From: Streptomyces buecherae
GTDB taxonomy: Bacteria; Actinomycetota; Actinomycetes; Streptomycetales; Streptomycetaceae
Assembly: GCF_014295035.1 (NCBI RefSeq)
Contig: NZ_CP060404.1
Location: 310,001-374,000, forward strand
Length of the DNA: 64,000 nucleotides
Reading direction: 5' to 3'
Shown here: piece after piece, positions 53,714-62,049 of the stretch
How the letters are laid out: the number at the start of each line of letters is the position of its first letter
How positions within the stretch are numbered: position 1 is the first letter of the stretch
Translations under genes and position numbers: made by a program
The notes under the pieces: model-generated
Told to the model about the DNA's origin: nothing
Database searches by the model: none
What the model saw: the letters and a program-made list of their open reading frames with translations, nothing else

Positions 53714-54137
53714 GCCGGCGTTTCCAACACTCCACCCCGGTTGGGCTCCTTCGTACGGCGTAGTGCGACCCACGACGGGCGCTGGTCCCGAGTTGCGCGC
53801 CCGGCGTCGCCGTCCGTCCGCCGCGTGCCTGGTCCGCGCGGTGGGGTGGCGGGAGCGCGACGACCGAAAAGCACACGAAGCACTCCAACAGCCCTTAAGT
53901 GATGAACATCACATAGCGTCTTTTCAGCTCGGAATCACCGACCGGGTGCGTGACGATCCCTGGGACGACAAGCCCCCGTCGACAGCGACGGGGCGGCCCG
54001 GGCGGACGCCTGAACCCGCCGCCGTTCCGGGCGTCTGGTCGACGCCTGGGCATCGGCGGGGGCGGAGGCGCCTCGGGCCGCACGGCCGGGGCTCGGGCCA
54101 ACGGCCCCCTTCGCGGGCGGCCGATGAAGGGTTGCGC
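53714..54137 (+). other. 424-bp leader region of the NlpC/P60 gene
   Basis: The region holds a CRP-like box at 53898-53913, a -10-like TAGCGT right after it, and then about 210 nt of possible 5' untranslated RNA with several hairpin-forming stretches. A c-di-AMP riboswitch sits before many Streptomyces cell-wall hydrolase genes; the fragments GGAATCACC and TGAACCCG recall it, but the conserved AGCTAACC segment is not visible, so I do not call one. Confidence 0.5.
53898..53919 (+). promoter_or_regulatory. CRP-like operator overlapping the NlpC/P60 promoter
   Basis: AGTGA-TGAACA-TCACA differs from the CRP consensus TGTGA-N6-TCACA at one base. It is followed at once by TAGCGT (53914-53919), a -10-like box, so a bound CRP would cover the -35 position. 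Confidence 0.55.
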
Positions 54138-54611
54138 ATGAACACGCGCAAACGGACCAAGGTTCCTCTTCTGTCCCGGCTCGGCACCGCGTCGGCGCTC
54201 ACCGCCGCCGCCGTCGGCACGTCCCTGCTGACGCCGTGGGCACCGGAGGCGGTGGCGGCGTCGCCGGGCATGGACGCGCTGCGCGTCGCGGCCGCCAAGA
54301 AGGGCACCCCGTACAAGTGGGGCGCCTCGGGGCCGCACCGCTTCGACTGTTCGGGACTGACCCAGTACGCGTTCAAGCAGGCGGGCAAGAAGCTGCCGCG
54401 CACCGCCGCCGGGCAGTACAACAAGGCCCAGAAGGTGCCCACGGCCACCCGCACCCGGGGCGACCTGGTCTTCTTCCGATCCGGTCAATCCGTCTACCAC
54501 GTGGGCATCTACGCGGGTCACGGCCGGATCTGGCACGCACCCAAGACCGGAGCGGTGGTGCGCCTCGAACGGATCTGGAGCAAGAACGTCAGCTACGGGC
54601 GGGTGGGTTAG
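54138..54611 (+). CDS. Secreted NlpC/P60-family cell-wall hydrolase
   Basis: The 157-residue protein has a signal peptide (to about residue 40) and one NlpC/P60 domain. The triad is Cys71 (RFDCSGLTQYAF), His121 (VYHVGIYAG) and His133 (IWHAP). It probably cuts peptidoglycan stem peptides between D-Glu and diaminopimelate. No cell-wall-binding domain is fused. Its expression seems to be controlled by the CRP-like box and long leader upstream. Confidence 0.9.
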   Translation: MNTRKRTKVPLLSRLGTASALTAAAVGTSLLTPWAPEAVAASPGMDALRVAAAKKGTPYKWGASGPHRFDCSGLTQYAFKQAGKKLPRTAAGQYNKAQKVPTATRTRGDLVFFRSGQSVYHVGIYAGHGRIWHAPKTGAVVRLERIWSKNVSYGRVG

Positions 54612-54741
54612 CCCCCGGCGCCACCGACGTCCAGCGCCCGGCTCCGTCGCCTTTCCGCCGCCTCACCGGCGCCGACGCGACGTACCCGCGGACGCGGCGC
54701 ACCGGGGTGCGACCGGTTGCAAGAGCGCGGGCCCGAGCCCG

Positions 54742-55170
54742 CTAGCACACCGGCGTGGCCCACGGCAGGGCGATCCACACCGTCTTGCCGCCCTCGGGCG
54801 TGCGCGTGAACGACAGTCGGCCGCCGGACTCCGCCATCAGGCAGCGGATGATGACCATGCCGCGGCCGTTGTCCTGCTGCACCGCGGCCGGCAGCCGGCG
54901 CGGGAAGCGCGGGTGGCTGTCCGTCACGCCGATGCGTAACCGCGCGTCGCGGTCGAGCACCATTTCCACCGTGAAGGTGGGCGACATGCCGCGGGTGTGC
55001 TGCACGGCGTTGGTGGCCAGCTCGGAGACGATCAGGCGCACCTTGTCGGCGGTGTCCGCGTCGGCCGGCAGCCCCCAGTCCGCGAGCACCGTGCTGACGT
55101 ATCTTCGGGCGGCGGTGACCGACGCGGGTGCGCTCGGCAGGGTGACGGATGCTTCCTGGTGATCTGCCAT
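54742..55170 (-). CDS. RsbW-like ATP-binding protein (anti-sigma factor family)
   Basis: The 142-residue protein is a single HATPase_c domain: VRLIVSELATNAVQHT (N-box), RIGVTDSHPRFP (G1-type) and NGRGMVIIRCLM (G2-type), ending KTVWIALPW. Such proteins are serine kinases of the partner-switching type, or anti-sigma factors. No STAS antagonist or sigma gene is adjacent, as is common for the many orphan copies in Streptomyces. It is convergent with the NlpC/P60 gene. Confidence 0.87.
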   Translation of the reverse strand: MADHQEASVTLPSAPASVTAARRYVSTVLADWGLPADADTADKVRLIVSELATNAVQHTRGMSPTFTVEMVLDRDARLRIGVTDSHPRFPRRLPAAVQQDNGRGMVIIRCLMAESGGRLSFTRTPEGGKTVWIALPWATPVC

Positions 55171-55339
55171 GGCGACGATGTCCCTTTCGCACCGCGCGAC
55201 CCGCCCCGGCGCCTGCGCCGTACGCGGAGTCGTACCGGCCCTCCGACGACTCTGCGCGTCAGGGTGCCACCCGCGGCGGCGGGACGGTCCGCCATCCCCG
55301 GGGATACTCGGAAATCTGTCCCTCGAAGCGGTGAACTCT

Positions 55340-55377
55340 CTTACCCGGGCCGGGATTTCGGCCGCCGAACCGGTAAG
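55340..55377 (-). terminator. Candidate bioF terminator
   Basis: CTTACC and GGTAAG enclose a second helix GGCCG-N6-CGGCC, just past the bioF stop on the minus strand. Confidence 0.4.
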
Positions 55378-55392
55378 TGGGAGCCGTCGGCG

Positions 55393-56562
55393 TCAGGCCG
55401 TCGCCGCGATCGTGGCGACGGCGGTGGCCACCTGTTCGTCCGTCAGGTCGGCGCGGACGGTGAGCCGCAGCCGGGAGATGCCGTCCGGCACCGACGGGGG
55501 CCGGAAGCAGCCCACCACCAGGCCCGCCGCGCGGCACCGCGCGGCCCAGGCGAGCGCCTCGTCCGGGGACGGGGCACGGACGGATACCACGGCGGCGTCG
55601 GGACGCACGGCCGCGAGCCCCGCGTCCGACAGCCGGCGGTAGAGCGCGCCGGCCACGGCACGCACCCGCTCGGCGCGCTCCGGTTCGCGGCGCAACAGCC
55701 GTAGGGCGGCCAGGGCCGCGCCGGCGGCGGCCGGGTTGAGGCCGGTGTCGAAGATGAAGGTGCGGGCCGCGTTGACCAGGTGCTCGATGACCCGCGCCGG
55801 GCCGAGCACCGCACCGCCCTGGCTGCCGAGCGACTTGGAGAGGGTGACGGTGGCGACCACGTCGGGCGCCCCGGCGAGCCCCGCGGTGTGCGCCGCGCCG
55901 CGCCCCCGCGCGCCGAGCACGCCCAGGCCGTGGGCATCGTCGATGAGCAGCCCCGCTCCGTGCTCGCGGCAGGCGGCGGCCAGGTCGGGCAGCGGGGCGG
56001 CGTCGCCGTCCACGGAGAACAGGGCGTCGGTGACGGCCAGCGCCGACGCGTAGCGCCCGGGCGGCTGGTCGAGGAGCTTGCGCACGGCGGCCGGGTCGGC
56101 GTGCGGGGCGACCAGGGTGTGGGCGCGGGAGAGCCGGCAGCCGTCGATGAGCGAGGCGTGGTTGTCGGCGTCGGAGACGATCAGCGACTCGCGGGAGCTG
56201 AGCGCGGTGACGGCGGCGAGGTTGGCCGCGTACCCGGAGGAGAAGACCAGGGCCGCCTCGAAGCCGCAGAAGTCGGCCAGTTCCGACTCCAGTTCCCCGT
56301 GCAGCGCCGTGGTGCCGGTGACGAGGCGGGAGCCGGTCGAGCCCGCGCCCCAGCGCTCGGCCGCCGCCGCGGCGGCGGCCGTCACCTCGGGGTGTCTGGC
56401 AAGGCCGAGGTAGTCGTTGCTGGCCAGGTCGAGCAGTGACGACGTGGCCTGCCGGGGCCGCAGGGTCCGCACGAGCCCGGCGCGCTCGCGCTCGGCGCGC
56501 CGCGCGTCGAGCCAGCCGAACGCGCCCTCGGCCGGGGCTGCGGGCGGAACGTGCTCAGGCAT
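55393..56562 (-). CDS. bioF: 8-amino-7-oxononanoate synthase
   Basis: The 389-residue protein condenses pimeloyl-ACP/CoA with L-alanine in biotin synthesis. It is a PLP alpha-oxoamine synthase: LDLASNDYLGLARHP, LIDDAHGLGVLG (207-218) and the PLP lysine K243 in TLSKSLGSQGGAV. It is divergent from bioBAD, which separates it from its relative kbl. ATG 56562 gives MPEHVPPA; the minus-strand frame remains open far upstream over bioB but without coding pattern. Confidence 0.93.
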   Translation of the reverse strand: MPEHVPPAAPAEGAFGWLDARRAERERAGLVRTLRPRQATSSLLDLASNDYLGLARHPEVTAAAAAAAERWGAGSTGSRLVTGTTALHGELESELADFCGFEAALVFSSGYAANLAAVTALSSRESLIVSDADNHASLIDGCRLSRAHTLVAPHADPAAVRKLLDQPPGRYASALAVTDALFSVDGDAAPLPDLAAACREHGAGLLIDDAHGLGVLGARGRGAAHTAGLAGAPDVVATVTLSKSLGSQGGAVLGPARVIEHLVNAARTFIFDTGLNPAAAGAALAALRLLRREPERAERVRAVAGALYRRLSDAGLAAVRPDAAVVSVRAPSPDEALAWAARCRAAGLVVGCFRPPSVPDGISRLRLTVRADLTDEQVATAVATIAATA

Positions 56563-56586
56563 CGGCCATCCCTCGGGTTCTGTGGG

Positions 56587-56640
56587 GTTCGCATAGAACG
56601 TATCCGGCCACGCGTCCGGGCAGGGTGTGGTGATGCACAC
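56587..56640. promoter_or_regulatory. bioF/bioB divergent control region with two inverted repeats
   Basis: GTTC-GCATA-GAAC (56587-56599) and GTGTG-GTGATG-CACAC (56625-56640) lie in the 147-bp gap. The first overlaps an A/T-rich promoter-like patch. Actinobacterial BirA lacks a DNA-binding domain, and biotin genes there are often controlled by TetR (BioQ) or other repressors, so one of these may be the operator. Confidence 0.4.
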
Positions 56641-56709
56641 ACGTCCAACCGGCGTCGTTGTGCGATCTCTCCTTGGCCGCGGGCGGCGCCATGAGACAGG
56701 ATCAGCGCC

Positions 56710-57972
56710 ATGGATCTGCTGAAGACGCTGGTGGACAAGGGGTTGCGGCGCGAGATGCCCACCCGGGACGAGGCACTCGCCGTGTTGGCGACGTCCGACG
56801 ACGAGCTGATGGACGTGGTGGCCGCCGCCGGTCGCGTGCGTCGCGAGTGGTTCGGCCGCCGGGTGAAGCTCAACTACCTGGTGAACCTCAAGTCGGGGCT
56901 GTGCCCCGAGGACTGTTCGTACTGCTCGCAGCGGCTCGGGTCGAAGGCCGAGATCCTCAAGTACACCTGGCTGGGGGCCGACGAGGCGTCGAAGGCCGCC
57001 GCGGCCGGCGTGGCCGGGGGCGCCAAGCGGGTCTGCCTGGTCGCCAGCGGGCGCGGGCCCACCGACCGCGACGTGGACCGGGTCTCGAAGACGATCGCGG
57101 CCATCAAGGAACAGAACGAGGGCGTGGAGGTGTGCGCGTGCCTGGGGCTGCTGTCCGACGGGCAGGCGGAGCGGCTGCGCGCGGCCGGCGCCGACGCGTA
57201 CAACCACAACCTCAACACCTCCGAGGCGACCTACGGCGCCATCACGAGCACCCACACCTACGCGGACCGGGTCGAAACCGTGCAACAGGCGCAGGCGGCG
57301 GGGATGTCCGCCTGCTCGGGTCTCATCGCGGGCATGGGCGAGAGCGACGCCGACCTGGTGGACGTGGTCTTCTCGCTCCGTGAACTCGACCCGGACTCGG
57401 TGCCGGTCAACTTCCTGATCCCGTTCGAGGGCACGCCGCTGGCCAAGGAGTGGCACCTGACGCCGCAGCGCTGCCTGCGCATCCTGGCGATGGTGCGGTT
57501 CGTCTGCCCCGACGTGGAGGTGCGCCTGGCCGGCGGGCGCGAGTTGCACCTGCGTACGTTGCAGCCGCTGGCGCTGCACCTGGTCAACTCGATCTTCCTC
57601 GGCGACTACCTGACCAGCGAGGGCCAGGCGGGCAAGGACGACCTGGCGATGATCGCCGATGCCGGGTTCGAGGTGGAGGAGGCGGGCACGACGACGCTGC
57701 CGCGACACCGGGCCGACGCGCTGGCCGCGGGTCCCTGCGGCTCGCACGCCTCCCAGGCCGACGGCGCGGCGGCCACCGAGGCCGGCACGGCCAGCGGTTG
57801 CGGCGGGCACGGCGGTGGCTGTGGCCCGTGCGGCGCGGACGGCGCCCCGGCGCGGGAGCCCGAGCCGGTCGGCGCGACGGCCGGTGGCACGAAGCCGGAC
57901 GAGGGCTCGCACGCCGACCTGGTGTCGGTGCGCCGCCGTGGAGCGGGAACGGACCTGCCGCCCAATGCCTGA
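56710..57972 (+). CDS. bioB: Biotin synthase with Cys/Gly-rich C-terminal tail
   Basis: The 420-residue protein inserts sulfur into dethiobiotin by radical SAM chemistry. The [4Fe-4S] cysteines are C65, C69 and C72 in [20 protein letters not shown] holds the Cys/Arg-region motifs and the barrel ends near residue 325. About 80 more residues follow, low in complexity, with GPCGSHA and [14 protein letters not shown]; typical BioB is about 320-350 residues. The tail's cysteines might bind metal or supply iron-sulfur. The stop overlaps the bioA start. Confidence 0.93.
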   Translation: MDLLKTLVDKGLRREMPTRDEALAVLATSDDELMDVVAAAGRVRREWFGRRVKLNYLVNLKSGLCPEDCSYCSQRLGSKAEILKYTWLGADEASKAAAAGVAGGAKRVCLVASGRGPTDRDVDRVSKTIAAIKEQNEGVEVCACLGLLSDGQAERLRAAGADAYNHNLNTSEATYGAITSTHTYADRVETVQQAQAAGMSACSGLIAGMGESDADLVDVVFSLRELDPDSVPVNFLIPFEGTPLAKEWHLTPQRCLRILAMVRFVCPDVEVRLAGGRELHLRTLQPLALHLVNSIFLGDYLTSEGQAGKDDLAMIADAGFEVEEAGTTTLPRHRADALAAGPCGSHASQADGAAATEAGTASGCGGHGGGCGPCGADGAPAREPEPVGATAGGTKPDEGSHADLVSVRRRGAGTDLPPNA

Positions 57973-59284
57973 GCCGATGAGCCCCGCGCACCTGCTCGAC
58001 CTGGACCAGCGGCACGTGTGGCACCCGTACGGGCCGATGCCCGGGCGGCAGCGCCCGCTGCTGGTGGAGTCCGCGTCCGGGGTCAGGCTGCGGCTGGCGG
58101 AGCCGGTGGAGGGCGTCGGCGAACTGGTCGACGGGATGGCCTCGTGGTGGTCGGCCATCCACGGCTACAACCACCCGGTGCTCGACGAGGCCGCGCGGGA
58201 CCAGTTGGGCCGCATGAGCCACGTGATGTTCGGCGGGCTCACCCACGAGCCCGCCATCCGGCTGGCCAGCAAGCTGGTGGAGATCACGCCCGAGGGGCTT
58301 GAGCACGTCTTCCTGGCCGACTCCGGCTCGGTGTCGGTCGAGGTCGCGATCAAGATGTGCCTCCAGTACTGGCGCTCGGTCGGCAAGCCGGCCAAGCAGC
58401 GGCTGCTCACCTGGCGCGGCGGCTACCACGGCGACACCTGGCAGCCGATGTCGGTGTGCGACCCGGTCGGCGGCATGCACCAGATCTGGCAGGGCGTGCT
58501 GCCCCAGCAGGTCTTCGCGGACCAGCCGCCCGCCGGCTTCGACGCCGAACCCGACGCCGGCTACGTCGACTCGCTGCGCGCGCTGATAGCCCAGCACGCC
58601 GAGGAGTTGGCGGCGGTCATCGTCGAGCCGGTGGTACAGAACGCGGGGGGCATGCGCTTCCACTCCCCCGGCTACCTGCGCGCGCTGCGGGCGGCGTGCG
58701 ACGAGTACGGGGTGCTGCTGGTCTTCGACGAGATCGCCACCGGCTTCGGCCGCACCGGCGCGCTCTTCGCGGCCGACCACGCGGGCGTCACCCCGGACGT
58801 GATGTGCGTGGGCAAGGCGCTCACCGGCGGCTACCTCACCCTGGCGGCTGCCCTGTGCACGCCACGGGTGGCCGAGGGCATATCCCAGGGCGAGGTGCCG
58901 GTGCTCGCGCACGGGCCCACCTTCATGGGCAACCCGCTGGCCACCGCGGTCGCCAACGCCTCCATCGACCTGCTGCTGTCCGGCGACTGGCAGACCGGCG
59001 TGAAACGCGTCGAGGCCGGCCTCCGCGAGGGCCTGGCCGAGGCGGCCGAACTGCCGGGCGTGGCCTCGGTACGGGTGCTCGGCGCGATCGGCGTCATCCA
59101 GTTGGAGCGCCCGTTGGACGAGGCGCGGATGGCGGCGGCCTCCCGGGCGGCCATCCGCGGCGGCGTGTGGTTGCGCCCCTTCCGCGACCTGATCTACACG
59201 ATGCCGCCGTACGTCACCGACGACACGGACCTGGCCCGCATCACGGCGGCCATGCTCGCCGCCGCGCACGCGAGCGAGAACTGA
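57965..59284 (+). CDS. bioA: Adenosylmethionine-8-amino-7-oxononanoate aminotransferase
   Basis: The 439-residue class III aminotransferase makes 7,8-diaminononanoate using SAM as amino donor. It has HVWHPYGPM (18-24 region, typical BioA start), [39 protein letters not shown] (255-265) and the PLP lysine K284 (GKALTGGY). ATG 57965 overlaps the end of bioB; an inner ATG is at 57977. Confidence 0.93.
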   Translation: MPEPMSPAHLLDLDQRHVWHPYGPMPGRQRPLLVESASGVRLRLAEPVEGVGELVDGMASWWSAIHGYNHPVLDEAARDQLGRMSHVMFGGLTHEPAIRLASKLVEITPEGLEHVFLADSGSVSVEVAIKMCLQYWRSVGKPAKQRLLTWRGGYHGDTWQPMSVCDPVGGMHQIWQGVLPQQVFADQPPAGFDAEPDAGYVDSLRALIAQHAEELAAVIVEPVVQNAGGMRFHSPGYLRALRAACDEYGVLLVFDEIATGFGRTGALFAADHAGVTPDVMCVGKALTGGYLTLAAALCTPRVAEGISQGEVPVLAHGPTFMGNPLATAVANASIDLLLSGDWQTGVKRVEAGLREGLAEAAELPGVASVRVLGAIGVIQLERPLDEARMAAASRAAIRGGVWLRPFRDLIYTMPPYVTDDTDLARITAAMLAAAHASEN

Positions 59285-59287
59285 CCG

Positions 59288-59328
59288 CCTCCCGTGGGGA
59301 CGCCACCACCCGGCGTCCCCACGGGAGG
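59288..59328 (+). terminator. Strong hairpin between bioA and bioD
   Basis: Two exact 17-bp arms (59288-59304, 59312-59328; outer CCTCCCGTGG/CCACGGGAGG) with loop ACCACCC. It begins 4 nt after the bioA stop and ends 37 nt before bioD. Confidence 0.65.
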
Positions 59329-59348
59329 GCACGACAGAGCACGACAGA
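59329..59348 (+). repeat. Tandem repeat GCACGACAGA x2
   Basis: Two exact adjacent copies of the 10-mer GCACGACAGA follow the bioA-bioD hairpin directly. It may be replication slippage or part of a bioD leader or control site. Confidence 0.6.
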
Positions 59349-59365
59349 AAGGCGTGGACCGCACG

Positions 59366-60088
59366 ATGAGCACGGTGATCGTCACCGGCACGGACACTGA
59401 GATCGGCAAGACCGTGACGACGGCAGCCGTGGCCGCCGTCGCCCTGGCACACGGCCGCTCGGTGGCCGTGCTCAAGCCGGCACAGACCGGCATGGAAGCG
59501 GGCGAGCCGGGCGACGTGGCCGAGGTGCGGCGGCTGGCCGGCGAGGCCGTGACCGGAGCCGAGTTGGCCCGCTACCCCGACCCGCTGGCCCCGGCCACGG
59601 CCGCCCGCCGCGCCGGGCGCGCGCCGGTGCGCCCACGCGAGGTCGAACGGGAGGCCCGGAAGCTGGCCGAGAGCCACGACCTGGTGCTGATCGAGGGCGC
59701 CGGCGGCTTGCTCGTACGCCTCGACGACGCGGGCTCCACGCTGGCGGACGTGGCCCAACTGCTGGCCGCGCCGGTGCTCGTGGTAGCGCGCGCGGGTCTG
59801 GGCACGCTCAACGCCGCGGCGCTGACCACGGAGGCCCTGCGCTCGCGCGACCTGACCTGTCTCGGCATCGCCTTCGGCAGCTTCCCGCACTCCCCCGACC
59901 TCGCCACCCGCTGCAACCTCGCGGACATGCCCGAGGTGGCGGACGCCCCGCTGATCGGCGCCCTGCCCGAGGGCGCCGGCGCCCTGCCGCCGGCGGACTT
60001 CCGCGCGGCGGCGGCCGGCTGGCTGGCCCCGGCCCTGTCCGGCACCTGGAACGCCACCACGTTCGCGGCCACGCTGCACGGGGCGTAA
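59366..60088 (+). CDS. bioD: Dethiobiotin synthetase
   Basis: The 240-residue protein closes the ureido ring of dethiobiotin with CO2 and ATP. The P-loop is VTGTDTEIGKTVTTAAV (6-22), the substrate lysine segment is VLKPAQTGM (about 35-43), and VLIEGAGGLLVRL follows. It is the last gene of bioBAD but is set apart by a terminator-like hairpin, so it may depend on read-through. Confidence 0.92.
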   Translation: MSTVIVTGTDTEIGKTVTTAAVAAVALAHGRSVAVLKPAQTGMEAGEPGDVAEVRRLAGEAVTGAELARYPDPLAPATAARRAGRAPVRPREVEREARKLAESHDLVLIEGAGGLLVRLDDAGSTLADVAQLLAAPVLVVARAGLGTLNAAALTTEALRSRDLTCLGIAFGSFPHSPDLATRCNLADMPEVADAPLIGALPEGAGALPPADFRAAAAGWLAPALSGTWNATTFAATLHGA

Positions 60089-60152
60089 CCCGTTTCCCGC
60101 CGCACCACCCCGCCGGCGCCCAGGGCTCGGCGGGGCCGGCCCGCGATGGCGT

Positions 60153-60169
60153 GCGGGGCTCGACCCCGC
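60153..60169. terminator. Weak hairpin between bioD and the SDR gene
   Basis: GCGGGG and CCCCGC pair around CTCGA between convergent genes. Short stem. Confidence 0.3.
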
Positions 60170-60184
60170 GCCGGCGCGGCCGGC

Positions 60185-61114
60185 TCAGTCGGCGTTCACC
60201 AGGGCGTAGCGCACCTCCGTCAGCTCCTCCGACAACTCCCACAGCCGACGGCCGACGGCCGCGTCGTCCGCCGTGGCGGACGGGCGGACGCGGGTCGGCG
60301 CGCCGCGTAGTTCGCCCGGCCCGGCCGGCCCGATGAACTCGCCGCCGGCCACGTCCGGGGCCGTCGCCGCGTACAACTGGGGTAGCGCGCCGCGCTCCGG
60401 GCGCTGGGCGAAGATCGGCGTGGCGATGCCGAGCAGGAGCCGCCAACGGCCGACCGGCGCGCTGCTCTGCAGGTTGGTGGCCGTGTACCCGGGGTGGGCG
60501 AGCACGCTGCGCACCGGGCTGTGGGCCGCGCTCAGCCTGCGGTGCAACTCCCGCCCGAAGACGGCGTTGGCGAGCTTCGACTGGTTGTAGAACGCCATGG
60601 GCGCGTAGCCCCGCTCGCCGTGGATGTCGTCGAAGCGCAGGCGCGCCTTGTGGTGGTTGATCGAGCTGACCGTCACCACGCGCGGGTCGCGCCCGGCGGC
60701 CAGCGCGTCCAACAGGAGCCCGGTCAGCGCGAAGTGGCCGAGGTGGTTGCAGGCGAACTGCACCTCGTGGCCCTGTGCGCTGAGCGACCTGGGCGGCGCC
60801 ATCACGCCCGCGTTGTTGACGAGCAGGTCCAACCGCGGGTGGTCGGCGCGCAACCGCTCGGCGAAGGCGCGGACCGAGTCGAGGTCGGCGAGGTCGAGCG
60901 GGCGCACCTCAAGGCTGGCGTTCGGCTGCTCGGCGGCGATCCGCGCGACGGCCCGGTGCCCCTTCTCCTCGTCCCGTACGGCGAGTACGACGTGCCCGCC
61001 GTGACGGGCAAGGGCCCGGGTCGTGGCGAGGCCGAGACCGCTGTTGGCCCCGGTCACGACGCACACCCGCCCGCTCTGGTCCGGCATCTGCTCGGCACTC
61101 CACTGCTGTTTCAT
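60185..61114 (-). CDS. Short-chain dehydrogenase (retinol-dehydrogenase-like SDR)
   Basis: The 309-residue protein has the SDR cofactor motif VVTGANSGLGLATTRAL (about 19-35), LLVNNAGVMAPP (about 97-108), VVTVSSINHHKA (catalytic Ser) and FYNQSKLANAVFGREL (catalytic Tyr-x3-Lys). This is the pattern of the light-dependent protochlorophyllide-reductase/retinol-dehydrogenase-like group common in Streptomyces, with unknown substrates. It is divergent from a TetR gene; a long palindrome lies between them. Confidence 0.88.
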   Translation of the reverse strand: MKQQWSAEQMPDQSGRVCVVTGANSGLGLATTRALARHGGHVVLAVRDEEKGHRAVARIAAEQPNASLEVRPLDLADLDSVRAFAERLRADHPRLDLLVNNAGVMAPPRSLSAQGHEVQFACNHLGHFALTGLLLDALAAGRDPRVVTVSSINHHKARLRFDDIHGERGYAPMAFYNQSKLANAVFGRELHRRLSAAHSPVRSVLAHPGYTATNLQSSAPVGRWRLLLGIATPIFAQRPERGALPQLYAATAPDVAGGEFIGPAGPGELRGAPTRVRPSATADDAAVGRRLWELSEELTEVRYALVNAD

Positions 61115-61132
61115 GCGGCATAGATTGCCTTT

Positions 61133-61169
61133 CGTGTCACTCGGTGTCAAGCAGTCACCGAGTGACACG
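61133..61169. promoter_or_regulatory. Long palindromic operator between SDR and TetR genes
   Basis: CGTGTCACTCGGTG and CACCGAGTGACACG are perfect 14-bp arms around a 9-nt spacer. Each arm holds its own TetR-like box TCAC-N3-GTGa, the right one being the perfect TCAC-CGA-GTGA. Two TetR dimers could bind side by side. Confidence 0.7.
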
Positions 61170-61182
61170 CGGGGCATGGGGT

Positions 61183-61197
61183 TACGATGACGGGGTG
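61183..61197 (+). promoter_or_regulatory. -10 box and leaderless start of the TetR gene
   Basis: TACGAT (61183-61188) is 6 bp before GTG 61195, so transcription probably begins at the start codon. The palindrome lies at the -35 position, as expected for autorepression. Confidence 0.5.
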
Positions 61198-61821
61198 AGT
61201 TCCCGCCCCGAAGTGAGCCTGGCCGAGCGCAAGCGGCAGCTCGTCGCGCACGAGCTGACCGAGGCGGCGCTGCGACTACTGGCGCGGGAGGGGTTCGACG
61301 CGGTCACCATCGACGAGATCGCCACCACCGCTGGCGTGTCCAAGCGAACCTTCTTCCGCTACTTCGCGTCGAAGGAGGACGTGGTCGTCCAGCTCCTGGC
61401 CGACCTCGGCGCCGGCATGCGCACCGAGCTGGCGACCCGCCCCACCGACGAGCACCCCTCGGCCGCGCTGCTGGCGGCCGTGCGGGTGCCCATCGCCGCC
61501 TGCGGCGACCACGTCGACCGGGCGCTGAGCGTGGTCCAACTCATCCTGCGCACCCCGGCCCTGCTCGGGCGCTTCCTGGAGCGACAGGCGCAGTGGCGCG
61601 AGGAGTTGACGCGGGAGCTGGCGGACCGACTCGGGCTCGACGCCGACGCGGAGCTGTACCCGCGGCTGGCCGCCGGCATGGCCCTCACCGCCTTCGACGC
61701 CGTACTGCACCGCTGGAGCGCCAGCGACGGCCGCGAGGACCCCATCGCGCTGCTCGACGACGCCTTCGCCGTCATCGCCCCGTCGTTGGACGCCACAGAC
61801 GGGCGCCCTTCGGCCAACTGA
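61195..61821 (+). CDS. TetR-family regulator of the SDR gene
   Basis: The 208-residue protein has the TetR helix-turn-helix (about 10-58; RKRQLVAHELTEAALRLLAREGF and GVSKRTFFRYFASKEDVVV) and a helical C-terminal domain of the MftR-like type. GTG 61195 is chosen because it directly follows a -10 box and precedes SSRPEVSLAERKR; the frame extends upstream into the operator. It is divergent from the SDR gene, its probable target. Confidence 0.88.
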   Translation: MSSRPEVSLAERKRQLVAHELTEAALRLLAREGFDAVTIDEIATTAGVSKRTFFRYFASKEDVVVQLLADLGAGMRTELATRPTDEHPSAALLAAVRVPIAACGDHVDRALSVVQLILRTPALLGRFLERQAQWREELTRELADRLGLDADAELYPRLAAGMALTAFDAVLHRWSASDGREDPIALLDDAFAVIAPSLDATDGRPSAN

Positions 61822-62004
61822 GGCCCTGTCGGCGGGAGTTCACGTCGCGTCGATGACGGTCGGCGCCGCTCTTCGATGGGTGCGTACGACCCGGGGTCAT
61901 GGCCCCGGCGGCTCCGGCGCGGCCCGACACCGCCGCTCCGGCCCCGCGCCCACCCCACGCACAAGGCCCCGGCCCGCCCAGGGCAGATCCCCAAAGAAAT
62001 TCTG

Positions 62005-62043
62005 CAAAACTACTTTTGGAAAGCTGTCGCAACGTTCTAGCCT
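62005..62043 (+). promoter_or_regulatory. Leaderless promoter and palindrome of the ArsR-MFS operon
   Basis: TTTGGA (62015-62020), 17 bp, TAGCCT (62038-62043), with the ATG six bases later. CAAAA-CTAC-TTTTG (62005-62018) is a perfect inverted repeat overlapping the -35, in the most A/T-rich stretch of the area; it is a candidate ArsR operator. Confidence 0.5.
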
Positions 62044-62049
62044 CCCGTC

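Noticed and set aside
53930..54137. c-di-AMP (ydaO-type) riboswitch before the NlpC/P60 gene
   Set aside because: Context fits and two short fragments are similar, but key conserved segments could not be found by eye; left as a test, not a call.
57584..60079. 831-residue minus-strand frame across bioA-bioD
   Set aside because: No family resemblance; it is the complement of three recognisable biotin genes.
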